Assembly (NCBI GenBank): GCA_030531245.1
Contig: JAUNOA010000001.1
Coordinates: forward strand, 1 to 64,000
Source: Lachnospiraceae bacterium
GTDB taxonomy: Bacteria; Bacillota; Clostridia; Lachnospirales; Lachnospiraceae
DNA: 64,000 nucleotides
Reading direction: 5' to 3'
Position numbers and translations under genes: made by a program
Notes under the pieces: generated by a model
What the model saw: the letters and a program-made list of their open reading frames with translations, nothing else
The model's database searches: none
Told to the model about the DNA's origin: nothing
Shown: positions 7,624-16,220 of the stretch, piece by piece
Layout of the letters: each line of letters starts with the position of its first letter
Position numbering within the stretch: position 1 is the stretch's first letter

Positions 7624-10499
7624 CTGAAAAGAGGCTCTGAAGAATCAAAATATTCAGACTCTTCTCTGGCCTTGCTCTCGCATGCTATGGCACAGACACT
7701 CTCATCGCTGATTACATCCTCAATGACCGGTGCAAGTCTGCGGATATCCTCCGGAGTTGCTCCGAGAATCTCATTTCTGGTCTTCTGGCGCATCTCTGTC
7801 GTAAGATGTCCCAGATAGCAGCTCAGTGCCCTGAGTCCTTTTCCTAGAGGTGTCATAGGCGTATCCTGATCACTTATCGTCCCGATTACCGCTTTTGTCA
7901 TCTCCCTTTCGTCTGCATCATAGTTTCTCACAAAATCAGGAATACCTTTCAAAACCTGATCACTTACAGAAAGATTCGGATCCCTGTAAGTATAGAATCC
8001 GGCAATCCCGCTGTTTCCGAACAGGGCTCCGCATCCGTAGGCTCCTCCTTTGACGCGTATATTGTTCCAAAGATAATCGTAATTCAGAAGCGTACGCAAA
8101 ACCAGCATTGAACCGCTGAACATATGCCCGTGATTTTTGTAATTACCGAATCTGGATATAAAATTGACCATTCCTGCGGTAGTAAATGCTTCTCTTCCGT
8201 TTTGCCTGAGTTCAACCTTTAAGAGCTCCGGTTTTCCACCTTCAGAACTTCTTATGGCAAGACTGCTCTTTACTGCCTCAAACCCTTCCACATCGCAGAC
8301 GATATGTATAAGCAGATTATCCTTCGAGAATATCCTCTGACATATCTCCTTCAGTTTTGCAGACATCTTCTCTGCATCCGTATTCTCCAGCATGCGAAGA
8401 TATGCTATACCCTTTGTATTTTCCTTGAACCATCTGTCTGTACTGTATGCACTTCCGGCACGATTCAGTGCTGTCAGATGTCCTGATGAAACTAGTGATT
8501 CTTTTGTCTTTGATCTGATTTCGGCTATTATTTCTTTCAGTCTGTCGACATCATCCAGCCTGCTTTCAAAAAGTATCTCATCCATCATTCCAAAAGCAAA
8601 ATCCGTCTTGTCGTAAAGTACCTTGCAGTTTGCTGCAAAAGTCATAACCGACTTATTGTCCTCTGCAAGATCCGCATAAGACTCAACACAGAATCCAAGT
8701 CCTCCGGAATTAAGATTAATCTGAGTGGAGAGATCGGCATAGCTGTGTTTTTCCGTATCTATGTATCCCATTACCTCTGCCAGAAAAGCAGCGTATGGAA
8801 TATCTTCCGCCGGTATTTTTTTCAGATCGTAAACCAGTTTTATATACGCTATTCCCGATGTAAATACATCACAGAACAAAAGCCTGTATCCGTCATGACT
8901 GCGCTCTTCCCACTTTTCAGGAGTGACATCCTTCCTGATATCCTCACGTTTAAGCATCGGGATCTTCAGGATGTCTTCTTTTTTTGACGGCTCACTCTGG
9001 TACTCTTTCAGTGCATTTGTTTTCTCAATGACTGCTGTAACCTCATCCTCGGAAAAACCCGCTTTGATTTCCGCAAGCTTATTTTTGAGTTTTTCTTCAT
9101 TTTTCTGCTGAAGTCCCTTTACCGGTTTCATTGTGATGCTTGCCTGATATGGGTTGTCGATCAGATATTTTCTGATAGTCTCTTCAAAATATCCTTCATT
9201 TATCCTGCTTCTTAATGTTTTGAAAATTTCATCAAATCTCAGATGCATAGTCGGATCGGCATCATAAAGCCAGCTGTCAAAGCTCTGCAGTCCATATGCC
9301 AGTCCCTTCGGCATGGAACCAAAATCCGCTTCTCTTGCTCTGAACTCAAGAACATTGATAGCTGCCTCAACGGAAAGCTTGTCGAGTTCCCCGTCCGCTT
9401 GGGATTTTAAGACATTTTTTACTATATCCAGAAACTCTCCCTTACGGGCGAGATCTGCATTCTTTGCAATTACGGAGAAATACGGCAGCCTGATTCCTCC
9501 TGCGAATCCTCCGCAGATATCATCACCTATTCCTGCCGATATCAGAGCCTTCTGAAGCGGTGCACCGGGAACATCCAGAAGCACATAATCCAGTATCTGC
9601 ATAGCCGTGGATTCAACAGGGTCAAGCTCACAGTCCACTGCCGCATGCCAGCTGAGTATGGCGGACTTCTCTTCCGATTCGGAATCCATTATCGGATAAT
9701 CAAAGCTGACATCCTTCGGTGCATTCCATTTTTCAGGAAGCGGTATCTGCGAATCAACCGTGATTCTGTCAAATCTGGAAAGATACTCTTTGTCTATCCT
9801 GTCGAGCATTCTGTCCATATCGCAGTTTCCGTACAGGTAAATATACGAGTTGCTCGGATGATAATACTTTGCATGAAATGCTTTAAAAGCATCATAAGTG
9901 AGCTCGGGAATGTTGTCGGGGTCTCCTCCGCTTTCCTCTCCGTATGTGCATCCTTCATACAATACCCTGCTTATGGCGCGTTCAAGCAGTCCGTCTGCGG
10001 ATGAATATACTCCCTTCATCTCGTTGTAGACCACTCCGTTATATGACAGCTCCCCTTCCGGATCATCCAGTTCATAATGCCAGCCTTCCTGTCTGAAGAT
10101 TTTTTCCTCGGATCTCATTTTAGGGAAGAACACCGCATCCAGATATACATCTGTCAGATTCTCGAAATCTTTATCGTTGCAGCTTGCAATCGGATATACC
10201 GTCTTATCCGGATATGTCATCGCATTAAGGAAAGTGTTGAGACTTCCCTTTGCAAGTTCGATGAAGGGATCCTTGCACGGGTACTTATCCGATCCGCAGA
10301 GTACGGAGTGCTCAAGGATATGCGGTACTCCGGTACTGTCGCCTGCAGGCGTACGGAAACCTACTGCAAAGACTTTATTGTCATCCTCGCATGGCATCAG
10401 AAATACCTTTGCCCCTGTCTTTTTATGTTCAAGTATCAGTGCGTCTGCCCCGATTTCCTCTATCCTGCTTTTATGCTTTAGCTCGTATGATGTCACCAA
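7620..10499 (-). CDS. M16C family zinc metallopeptidase (presequence protease-like)
   Basis: A 959-residue insulinase-fold peptidase. The inverted zinc motif HILEH sits near residue 80 within TGVPHILEHSVLCGSDKYP, and the matching downstream glutamate is in a YNEMKGVYS segment. The size and the two paired halves match the M16C (PreP/CYM1) group, which degrades peptides inside a closed chamber. No signal peptide is seen, so it is probably cytosolic. The start is TTG (10499) or GTG (10496), supported by AGGTGA a few bases upstream, and overlaps the end of the U32 gene by 29 nt, which suggests co-translation. It may recycle peptides, but no specific substrate can be read from the sequence. Confidence 0.9.
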   Translation of the reverse strand: MVTSYELKHKSRIEEIGADALILEHKKTGAKVFLMPCEDDNKVFAVGFRTPAGDSTGVPHILEHSVLCGSDKYPCKDPFIELAKGSLNTFLNAMTYPDKTVYPIASCNDKDFENLTDVYLDAVFFPKMRSEEKIFRQEGWHYELDDPEGELSYNGVVYNEMKGVYSSADGLLERAISRVLYEGCTYGEESGGDPDNIPELTYDAFKAFHAKYYHPSNSYIYLYGNCDMDRMLDRIDKEYLSRFDRITVDSQIPLPEKWNAPKDVSFDYPIMDSESEEKSAILSWHAAVDCELDPVESTAMQILDYVLLDVPGAPLQKALISAGIGDDICGGFAGGIRLPYFSVIAKNADLARKGEFLDIVKNVLKSQADGELDKLSVEAAINVLEFRAREADFGSMPKGLAYGLQSFDSWLYDADPTMHLRFDEIFKTLRSRINEGYFEETIRKYLIDNPYQASITMKPVKGLQQKNEEKLKNKLAEIKAGFSEDEVTAVIEKTNALKEYQSEPSKKEDILKIPMLKREDIRKDVTPEKWEERSHDGYRLLFCDVFTSGIAYIKLVYDLKKIPAEDIPYAAFLAEVMGYIDTEKHSYADLSTQINLNSGGLGFCVESYADLAEDNKSVMTFAANCKVLYDKTDFAFGMMDEILFESRLDDVDRLKEIIAEIRSKTKESLVSSGHLTALNRAGSAYSTDRWFKENTKGIAYLRMLENTDAEKMSAKLKEICQRIFSKDNLLIHIVCDVEGFEAVKSSLAIRSSEGGKPELLKVELRQNGREAFTTAGMVNFISRFGNYKNHGHMFSGSMLVLRTLLNYDYLWNNIRVKGGAYGCGALFGNSGIAGFYTYRDPNLSVSDQVLKGIPDFVRNYDADEREMTKAVIGTISDQDTPMTPLGKGLRALSCYLGHLTTEMRQKTRNEILGATPEDIRRLAPVIEDVISDESVCAIACESKAREESEYFDSSEPLFS

Positions 10500-11700
10500 T
10501 TTCTATCACCTCATTTTCATTGAATTCGACTGTAAGTGCCTGCTGCGGATGCGGTGCGCTTTCCTGCAAAACTCCGTCCCCGAGTATTGATTTAACGGTT
10601 ACGTACAGATTACGTCCGTCAGGCTTCATGACCTCAAGTTCATCACCGACACAGAATTTGTTCTTCTGTTCGAAACATATCCGCCCGCCGTCGGCACTTT
10701 CCACTGTACCTATATATGTATAATTCTTCACATATGTATTATTGTCATATATCTGACTGTCACTTGTCGGCTTTCCGAAGAAAAAGCCTGTAGTGAATTC
10801 CCTGTATGTGCATTTGCCGATTTCATCTTTGTAATGTTCAAGATTGGCTCTGTATTTATCTTCCGATTCAAGCAGATCGTCGATCGCATTTCGGTAGGTT
10901 CTGGCAACCGTGGCAACATACAAGGCTGTCTTCATCCTGCCTTCCACCTTGAAGCTGTCTATACCCGCATCGAGCATCTCGGGAATATGCTCTATCATGC
11001 AGAGGTCCTTGGAATTGAAAATGTATGTTCCCCGTTCGTTCTCAAATACAGGCATATATTCGCCGGGGCGCTCTTCCTCCACAATACTGTACTTCCACCT
11101 GCACGGATGTGTGCATGCACCCTGGTTTGCGTCACGTCCCACCAGATAGTTGCTCAGCAGGCATCTTCCGGAATATGATATACACATGGCACCATGGATG
11201 AAAGTCTCTATCTCCATCTCAGGATCTATATGTCCACGTATGTCTTTGATTTCGGAAAGCGACAGTTCCCTCGCCGCAACCACTCTCTTCGCACCCTGCT
11301 TCCACCAGAAATTGTATGTGCCGTAATTGGTATTGTTTGCCTGAGTGGAAATGTGGACATCAACATCCGGTGCCGACCTTCTTGCGATTTCAAACATACC
11401 CGGATCAGCGACAATAAACGCATCCGGTCCGAGCTTACCGACTTCGGTCAGATAAGCCTCCGCCTCATTCAGGTCATCGTCATGTGCGAGAATATTGGCG
11501 GTAACATGGACTTTCACTCCGTGTTCGTGCGCATATCTGATGGCCATATCCATCTCTTCAGGATCAAAGTTTTTTGCAGCCGCGCGAAGTCCGAATGCTT
11601 CTCCTCCGATGTAGACCGCATCCGCACCATATCTTACTGCCGTTTTGAATACATCCCAGCTTCCTGCAGGTATAAGTAATTCCGGTTTCTTCATATCCAT
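10471..11700 (-). CDS. U32 family protein, tRNA hydroxylation protein TrhP-like
   Basis: 409 residues with the U32 signature ETFIHGAMCISYSGRCLLSNY-type block, which holds two cysteines, and further cysteines in GACTHPCRWKY. The family was named collagenase-like peptidase, but TrhP members are needed to form 5-hydroxyuridine at wobble position 34 of tRNA. The directly upstream gene is TrmR-like, which methylates that hydroxyuridine, and the same pairing (yrrM-yrrN-yrrO) is known in Bacillus subtilis. The gene starts immediately after the trmR stop with no spacer. Only one U32 copy is present here, where B. subtilis has two. Confidence 0.85.
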   Translation of the reverse strand: MDMKKPELLIPAGSWDVFKTAVRYGADAVYIGGEAFGLRAAAKNFDPEEMDMAIRYAHEHGVKVHVTANILAHDDDLNEAEAYLTEVGKLGPDAFIVADPGMFEIARRSAPDVDVHISTQANNTNYGTYNFWWKQGAKRVVAARELSLSEIKDIRGHIDPEMEIETFIHGAMCISYSGRCLLSNYLVGRDANQGACTHPCRWKYSIVEEERPGEYMPVFENERGTYIFNSKDLCMIEHIPEMLDAGIDSFKVEGRMKTALYVATVARTYRNAIDDLLESEDKYRANLEHYKDEIGKCTYREFTTGFFFGKPTSDSQIYDNNTYVKNYTYIGTVESADGGRICFEQKNKFCVGDELEVMKPDGRNLYVTVKSILGDGVLQESAPHPQQALTVEFNENEVIEIGDIIRAKA

Positions 11701-12363
11701 TTATTTCTCTTTCCCAAGTCTCACGCTTATGCTCATTCCGTCTGCAACGTTCAGAACACTGGTCATATATTCATCACTGTGCGTGAGCTCGTATAAGTAT
11801 TCTCTGAGTCTTGCATGCGTTGTCCTGTCTCTGCGATCCACCGCAAATCTGGACTGGACTATATCTCCGTCATGAAGCACATTATCCGAAAGCAGTACAC
11901 CTCCCGGAACAAGGATTTTAGTTACATCCGGCAGCCAGTTGATATACTGTGCCTTCGCGGCATCCATGAAAATAAAATCGAACCTCTCATTGTTTCTGAC
12001 ATATTCCTTCAGCATATCCGTGGCATCGGCCAGATAACAGCTTATCCGGTCTTCATAGCCAGCCAGCCTGACATTTTCTACAGCCATTCCGTAATCATTT
12101 TCTCCTATCTCTATGGTTGAGATATGACAGTCAGCCTCCGTATTTGCCGCCATAACTATTGCCGAATATCCCACACAGGTACCGATTTCCAGTATTCTCC
12201 CGGGGTTTTTCATTTTTAAAACAGACTTAAGCAGCTGTTCTCCGTCACGTCTTATTATCGGCATGGCGTCCTCAGCTGCTTTGGTCCTGATTTCCTCAAT
12301 GACCTTATCATTTCCGGGAATCAGACTGTCTATATAGTCTTTTATCCTCTCATTCTGAAACAT
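11701..12363 (-). CDS. trmR: tRNA 5-hydroxyuridine methyltransferase
   Basis: 220 residues of class I SAM-dependent methyltransferase (YrrM/TrmR group, related to catechol O-methyltransferases). The SAM site is LEIGTCVGYSAIVMA, and the metal/catalytic region FIFMDAAKAQY and LLSDNVLHDG are typical. It converts ho5U34 to mo5U34 in tRNA. The ATG at 12363 is chosen because AGGAAG is 5 nt upstream and the length fits; an upstream in-frame extension lies in the mltG-like gene. It overlaps that gene by 14 nt and abuts the U32 gene, so the three are one operon. Confidence 0.9.
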   Translation of the reverse strand: MFQNERIKDYIDSLIPGNDKVIEEIRTKAAEDAMPIIRRDGEQLLKSVLKMKNPGRILEIGTCVGYSAIVMAANTEADCHISTIEIGENDYGMAVENVRLAGYEDRISCYLADATDMLKEYVRNNERFDFIFMDAAKAQYINWLPDVTKILVPGGVLLSDNVLHDGDIVQSRFAVDRRDRTTHARLREYLYELTHSDEYMTSVLNVADGMSISVRLGKEK

Positions 12364-12832
12364 TATCTTCCTGAAGCCACTCAAACGGTTCATCCGGCTG
12401 AGTCTCCTCCTGTACCGGAGAGATTCCTGCTCCGTCCGGAATCGTCTCATCCCCGGGCGGTCCGTCATTCAGCTGATCAAGTATCTCTCTGGATGTCTGT
12501 GATGTATTGAAAGTATATGTTCCCGGCTTCACCTCATAATCAAAAAACTTTGCCTGAACAATAATCGAATATTTATTGTCTACAAGTCCTTTGTTCTTAA
12601 GAATTTCGGCAACTTCCTTTTCTCCGTCTCCGTCTTTTACAGTCACTGTTATATCGTGTCCCGGAGCATCTTCCACCGCCTGCGCATAAAAGATGCTGTG
12701 ACCGAAATCATATGCGGCCTTGATACCTTTTCCCGCAATAACAAATACGACAACAACAAGTACGACCCTGATTGCAAGCAGGATGATCGTACCTGTTATA
12801 TGATTTATGGTTTTCGTTGTCTTACTGCTCAT
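12350..12832 (-). CDS. MltG-like protein lacking the catalytic domain
   Basis: 160 residues. A cytoplasmic N-terminus, one TM helix (about 17-36) and a LysM-like module (TVTVKDGDGEKEVAEILKNK, then VKPGTYTFNTSQT) match the N-terminal part of endolytic murein transglycosylase MltG/YrrL. The family's catalytic YceG domain is absent; the protein instead ends in an acidic Pro/Glu-rich tail. It stands where yrrL stands in the Bacillus operon. It could be a non-enzymatic regulator or scaffold of peptidoglycan synthesis, or a shortened relic. The frame is intact, with no sign of a recent frameshift. Confidence 0.8.
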   Translation of the reverse strand: MSSKTTKTINHITGTIILLAIRVVLVVVVFVIAGKGIKAAYDFGHSIFYAQAVEDAPGHDITVTVKDGDGEKEVAEILKNKGLVDNKYSIIVQAKFFDYEVKPGTYTFNTSQTSREILDQLNDGPPGDETIPDGAGISPVQEETQPDEPFEWLQEDNVSE

Positions 12833-12886
12833 TATTTTCGGATACTATTATACTATCAATGCTGCAATAATCAAAACAGTTTATCT

Positions 12887-15061
12887 TCAGATATTTACCA
12901 TTGTGACTATAGGCATGATGACAGGGGTCTTTTTGTATTTTTTAATCAGATAGCTCTTGAGTGCATCCTTCATCTCGATTTTAATCTTATTCTCGTCAAT
13001 CCCTCTGTAGTTCAGACTGTTAAGTCTGTTCTTCACTACAGTCTCCAGTTCATCAATGATGTCTCCGTTTTCTTTTTCGTAAATGAAGCCTCTTGTCACG
13101 ATATCAGGTCCTCCGACGATTTCCCCGCTTCCGTCCTGCATCGCAACGGATGTGATAATGATACCGTTTTGTGACAGATACTGTCTGTCCTTGATTACCA
13201 TATCTCCGACATCTCCGACACGGGTTCCCTCAACAAATACCGGCCCTGCCTCCACATGATCGATTACTTCGCATTTATTGTCTCCGACTTCAAGTACATC
13301 CCCGGAGCCAATGATCCTGACCTTCTTTGACGACATTCCCATGTCGATCGCTATCTGTTTCTGAGCCACCAGATGCATGTAGTCTCCGTGGATCGGGATG
13401 GCATACTTCGGTTTCAGAAGCGCATAGATAAGTTTGATATCCTCTTCGCACGCATGTCCTGAAACATGAGTGTCATGGAACTCGACCTCTGCACCCTTCA
13501 TATAAAGCTCATTTATGACCCTGGCTACAGCCTTCTCATTCCCGGGAATGGTCTTGGAACTCATAACGACAACGTCGCCATCATTGATAATGACTTTCTT
13601 ATGCGTCCCCGCTGCCATACGGCTGAGCGCCGCCATGGATTCGCCCTGGCTTCCCGTCGTTATTATTACGGTATCTTCAGGTCTGTAGTTTTTGAGATTT
13701 TCAACATCCACCAGAGTTCCCTCCGGGATACTGATATATCCGAGTCTTGTTGCAATCTCAAGAATATTGGACATCGACTTACCTTCCACGATAACCTTAC
13801 GTCCGAATTTATGGGCCACATTGATTATCTGCTGTACTCTGTCGACATTCGAAGCAAAGCTCGCAACTATAAATCTCTGATCCTTATGCTCTGAGAAAAT
13901 AATTTCGATTTTCCGCCCTACCGTCTTTTCAGATGCGGTAGATCCGGCATTCGGCGCATTTGTCGAGTCACACAAAAGCGCAAGGCATCCCATATCTCCT
14001 ATCTCCGCCATCCTCTGCAGATTTGCAGGATCACCGAATATAGGCGTATAATCGATTTTAAAATCGCCCGTATGGAATATGACTCCTGCAGGTGAGAAAA
14101 TCGCAAGTGCGGCCGAATCCGGAATGCTGTGATTTGTCTTTATGAATTCAACCTTGAAATCACCTGCCTTTATCACATCTCCGTATTTAACCGTCCTCAG
14201 ATGAGCACTTTCAAGCAAACCTGCTTCCTGAAGCTTGTGCTCTATCAGTGCCAGAGAAAGCCTGTTGCCGTATACCGGAACATTCAGATTTCTTAATACA
14301 TAAGGGAATGCTCCTATATGGTCTTCATGACCGTGAGTCACAAAAAATGCTTTTACCTTGTCCTCGTTCTCTTTCAGATACGTGACATCAGGTATTACCA
14401 GATCAATACCGGGCATGTCTTCCGTAGGGAACGTCATACCACAGTCGACAACTATGATACTGTCCTCATATTCAAATGCCGTAATATTCATTCCTATCTG
14501 CTCAAGCCCTCCGAGGGGAATGATTTTTACGGTTTTATTGTTTGATACGGGCACAATATTTCTGTTTTTTTCTGCCTGACTGACTTCTATCCTGGTCTTG
14601 GGCTGTTTTGCTGCCGGATCCCCGGATTTTTTCGGAACATCCTTTACATATTTCTGTTCCTGCCCGGTTGCAGCCTTTGATGGCAGATTCGTCGGTTTCT
14701 TATCAGCTGATGCCTTTGATCCCTGCTTCTTTTCAGGCTTTGGTTCCTGCTTCTGTACCTGCTTTGCTTTTCGGTTATCCGCAGTTTTTTTCATCTGACC
14801 GGATTCCGGTTTTGCCGCAGACTTTGGTGATGACTTTGCGGCAGATTTGGTTTCTGTCTTTACCGTCTGCTTCTTAGATGTCTTATCCTGCTGCTTAACC
14901 TGTTTGTTTTCAGACTTCTTTGAAGCCGGTACGGATTTTGATGTTTTCTTTTCTTTATTCTTTTTTCCGGCATCGGATTTTTTGCCTGCTCCCGCTGCCT
15001 CTGTAGCTTTTTTCCCGACTTCCTTAAGTCTCAAAAGCGGATTGATGCTATATTTACTCAA
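12887..15061 (-). CDS. rnj: Ribonuclease J with long basic N-terminal extension
   Basis: 724 residues. Residues about 1-170 are low complexity, rich in Lys, Gln, Ser and Ala. The metallo-beta-lactamase core follows (IIPLGGLEQIGMN, then HGHEDHIGAF as zinc motif 2) with the beta-CASP domain and C-terminal domain. RNase J is the main 5-prime exonuclease and endonuclease of mRNA decay and rRNA maturation in Firmicutes; typical length is about 555. The extension may bind RNA or partners. The start is TTG (15061) with GGAGG 6 nt upstream, overlapping the end of the DUF1292 gene by 8 nt. Confidence 0.94.
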   Translation of the reverse strand: MSKYSINPLLRLKEVGKKATEAAGAGKKSDAGKKNKEKKTSKSVPASKKSENKQVKQQDKTSKKQTVKTETKSAAKSSPKSAAKPESGQMKKTADNRKAKQVQKQEPKPEKKQGSKASADKKPTNLPSKAATGQEQKYVKDVPKKSGDPAAKQPKTRIEVSQAEKNRNIVPVSNNKTVKIIPLGGLEQIGMNITAFEYEDSIIVVDCGMTFPTEDMPGIDLVIPDVTYLKENEDKVKAFFVTHGHEDHIGAFPYVLRNLNVPVYGNRLSLALIEHKLQEAGLLESAHLRTVKYGDVIKAGDFKVEFIKTNHSIPDSAALAIFSPAGVIFHTGDFKIDYTPIFGDPANLQRMAEIGDMGCLALLCDSTNAPNAGSTASEKTVGRKIEIIFSEHKDQRFIVASFASNVDRVQQIINVAHKFGRKVIVEGKSMSNILEIATRLGYISIPEGTLVDVENLKNYRPEDTVIITTGSQGESMAALSRMAAGTHKKVIINDGDVVVMSSKTIPGNEKAVARVINELYMKGAEVEFHDTHVSGHACEEDIKLIYALLKPKYAIPIHGDYMHLVAQKQIAIDMGMSSKKVRIIGSGDVLEVGDNKCEVIDHVEAGPVFVEGTRVGDVGDMVIKDRQYLSQNGIIITSVAMQDGSGEIVGGPDIVTRGFIYEKENGDIIDELETVVKNRLNSLNYRGIDENKIKIEMKDALKSYLIKKYKKTPVIMPIVTMVNI

Positions 15062-15332
15062 GTACTACCTCCGTATCCTCTCCCATTAATTCCGCGAAAA
15101 TCTTTCCGACGTAATTAAGTTCGTCTTCATTTTCCACAAACTGAAATATCGCATCTGTATCTTCGGGCTTTGATACATCCTTAAGAATGTAACACTCTCC
15201 GTCCTCATCCTCTGCGGCATCAGTTGTCAGAATATAATTTGCTCCGTTGATTTTTGTTGCTTCAAGAACAAAAAGTTCTATTTCATTTCCTTCTTCATCA
15301 TTGATTGCGATTTTGTTTGTATCCTCTGTCAT
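15054..15332 (-). CDS. DUF1292 family protein (YrzB-like)
   Basis: A 92-residue very acidic protein (DEEGNEIELFVLEATKINGANYILT) of the DUF1292/YrzB family. No biochemical role is established. It is embedded in the conserved ireB-ruvX-DUF1292 cluster of Firmicutes, 9 nt after ruvX and overlapping the RNase J start by 8 nt, so translation of rnj is probably coupled to it. Confidence 0.85.
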   Translation of the reverse strand: MTEDTNKIAINDEEGNEIELFVLEATKINGANYILTTDAAEDEDGECYILKDVSKPEDTDAIFQFVENEDELNYVGKIFAELMGEDTEVVLE

Positions 15333-15341
15333 TTTTTCCTC

Positions 15342-15764
15342 TCACTTTTCTTTCTGATTCATATAATCGCGAAGTATGATCGATGCTGCAACGCTGTCGA
15401 TATACTTCTTTCTCTCACTCCTTGGAATCTCCATATCAGCCAGTATCTCATCTGCCTCCACAGTAGTCAGTCTTTCATCCTGCCACACTATAGGGATATC
15501 TATGCGCTTCTTCAGTGCCTCGCAGAATTCTTCTGTCTTTTTCACCCTGGTTCCGTCGCTGCCGTCCATCCTTACCGGCCTGCCCAGAACTATCAGTCTG
15601 ATATCATTGTCCTCTATGAGCTTAACTATCTGCGCAAGCGTCCTGCGCAGGTGATTCTCTTTTTCTCTGACTATCGTCTCCCCCGGCTGTGATGTAATCC
15701 CGAGCACATCGCTCATAGCCACTCCCACCGTCGTGGATCCGTAATCAAGTCCCATCATTCTCAT
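15342..15764 (-). CDS. ruvX: Holliday junction resolvase-like RuvX/YqgF
   Basis: 140 residues with the RNase H-like fold of YqgF: MGLDYGSTTVGVAMSD at the N-terminus (first catalytic Asp), LVLGRPVRMDGS in the middle and the WQDERLTTVEA strand with the second acidic site near residue 97. Members act in 16S pre-rRNA 5-prime processing and possibly in recombination. It sits between ireB and the DUF1292 gene. Confidence 0.93.
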   Translation of the reverse strand: MRMMGLDYGSTTVGVAMSDVLGITSQPGETIVREKENHLRRTLAQIVKLIEDNDIRLIVLGRPVRMDGSDGTRVKKTEEFCEALKKRIDIPIVWQDERLTTVEADEILADMEIPRSERKKYIDSVAASIILRDYMNQKEK

Positions 15765-15805
15765 AGTATTAACTCCAAATTAAACCTGCATATCACATAA
15801 CAAAA

Positions 15806-15830
15806 CAAGAACAAGCTCTCCTTGTCCTTG
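15806..15830 (-). terminator. Weak hairpin between ireB and ruvX
   Basis: Minus-strand CAAGGACAAG / CTTGTTCTTG with G-U pairs and a 5-nt loop, followed by TTTTG. It may partly terminate ireB transcripts or process the operon mRNA. The T-tract is short, so strong termination is unlikely. Confidence 0.4.
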
Positions 15831-15879
15831 CTTCGAATCTTCAGTTGGATTAAAACATCTATAATTAAGTAACCGTATG

Positions 15880-16146
15880 TTACTTGGATTCAAGTTTGTT
15901 ATCGATATAATTTCTGAGCAATTCTTCAAGGATCTCATCACGCTCAGCCTTCATGATGAGTGAACGGGCATTATTATAGCTTGTAATATATGTCGGATCT
16001 CCCGACATGACATATCCTACTATCTGGTTGACAGGGTTATAACCCTTTTCCTTAAGCGCATCATATACCAGACCGATGATCTCGCTGACCTCCAGTTTCT
16101 GCTCCTCAACCTTTTCAAAAAATCTTGTATCTGTATTATATGTCAT
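15880..16146 (-). CDS. IreB family regulatory phosphoprotein
   Basis: 88 residues ([16 protein letters not shown]...) matching IreB/YrzL. In Enterococcus this protein is phosphorylated by the PASTA kinase IreK, near its N-terminal Thr residues, and affects cell-envelope stress resistance. Threonines are present at positions 2, 5 and 7. The ATG at 16146 follows GAGGG by 8 nt and gives the family length; an upstream ATG at 16182 would add 12 unrelated residues. First gene of the ireB-ruvX-DUF1292-rnj cluster. Confidence 0.87.
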   Translation of the reverse strand: MTYNTDTRFFEKVEEQKLEVSEIIGLVYDALKEKGYNPVNQIVGYVMSGDPTYITSYNNARSLIMKAERDEILEELLRNYIDNKLESK

Positions 16147-16220
16147 ATCTTTGCCCTCATTTCTGAATCCATTATATGACAAAGCCCGATTGCAAACAAT
16201 ATACTATTCCTTACATAATC

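Noticed and set aside
10471-11700. Secreted collagenase
   Set aside because: Despite the U32 name there is no signal peptide, and the trmR neighbour supports a tRNA hydroxylation role.
15342-15764. RuvX as a proven Holliday junction resolvase
   Set aside because: The family name is historical; established work on members points to rRNA processing, so the call is kept as RuvX/YqgF-like.
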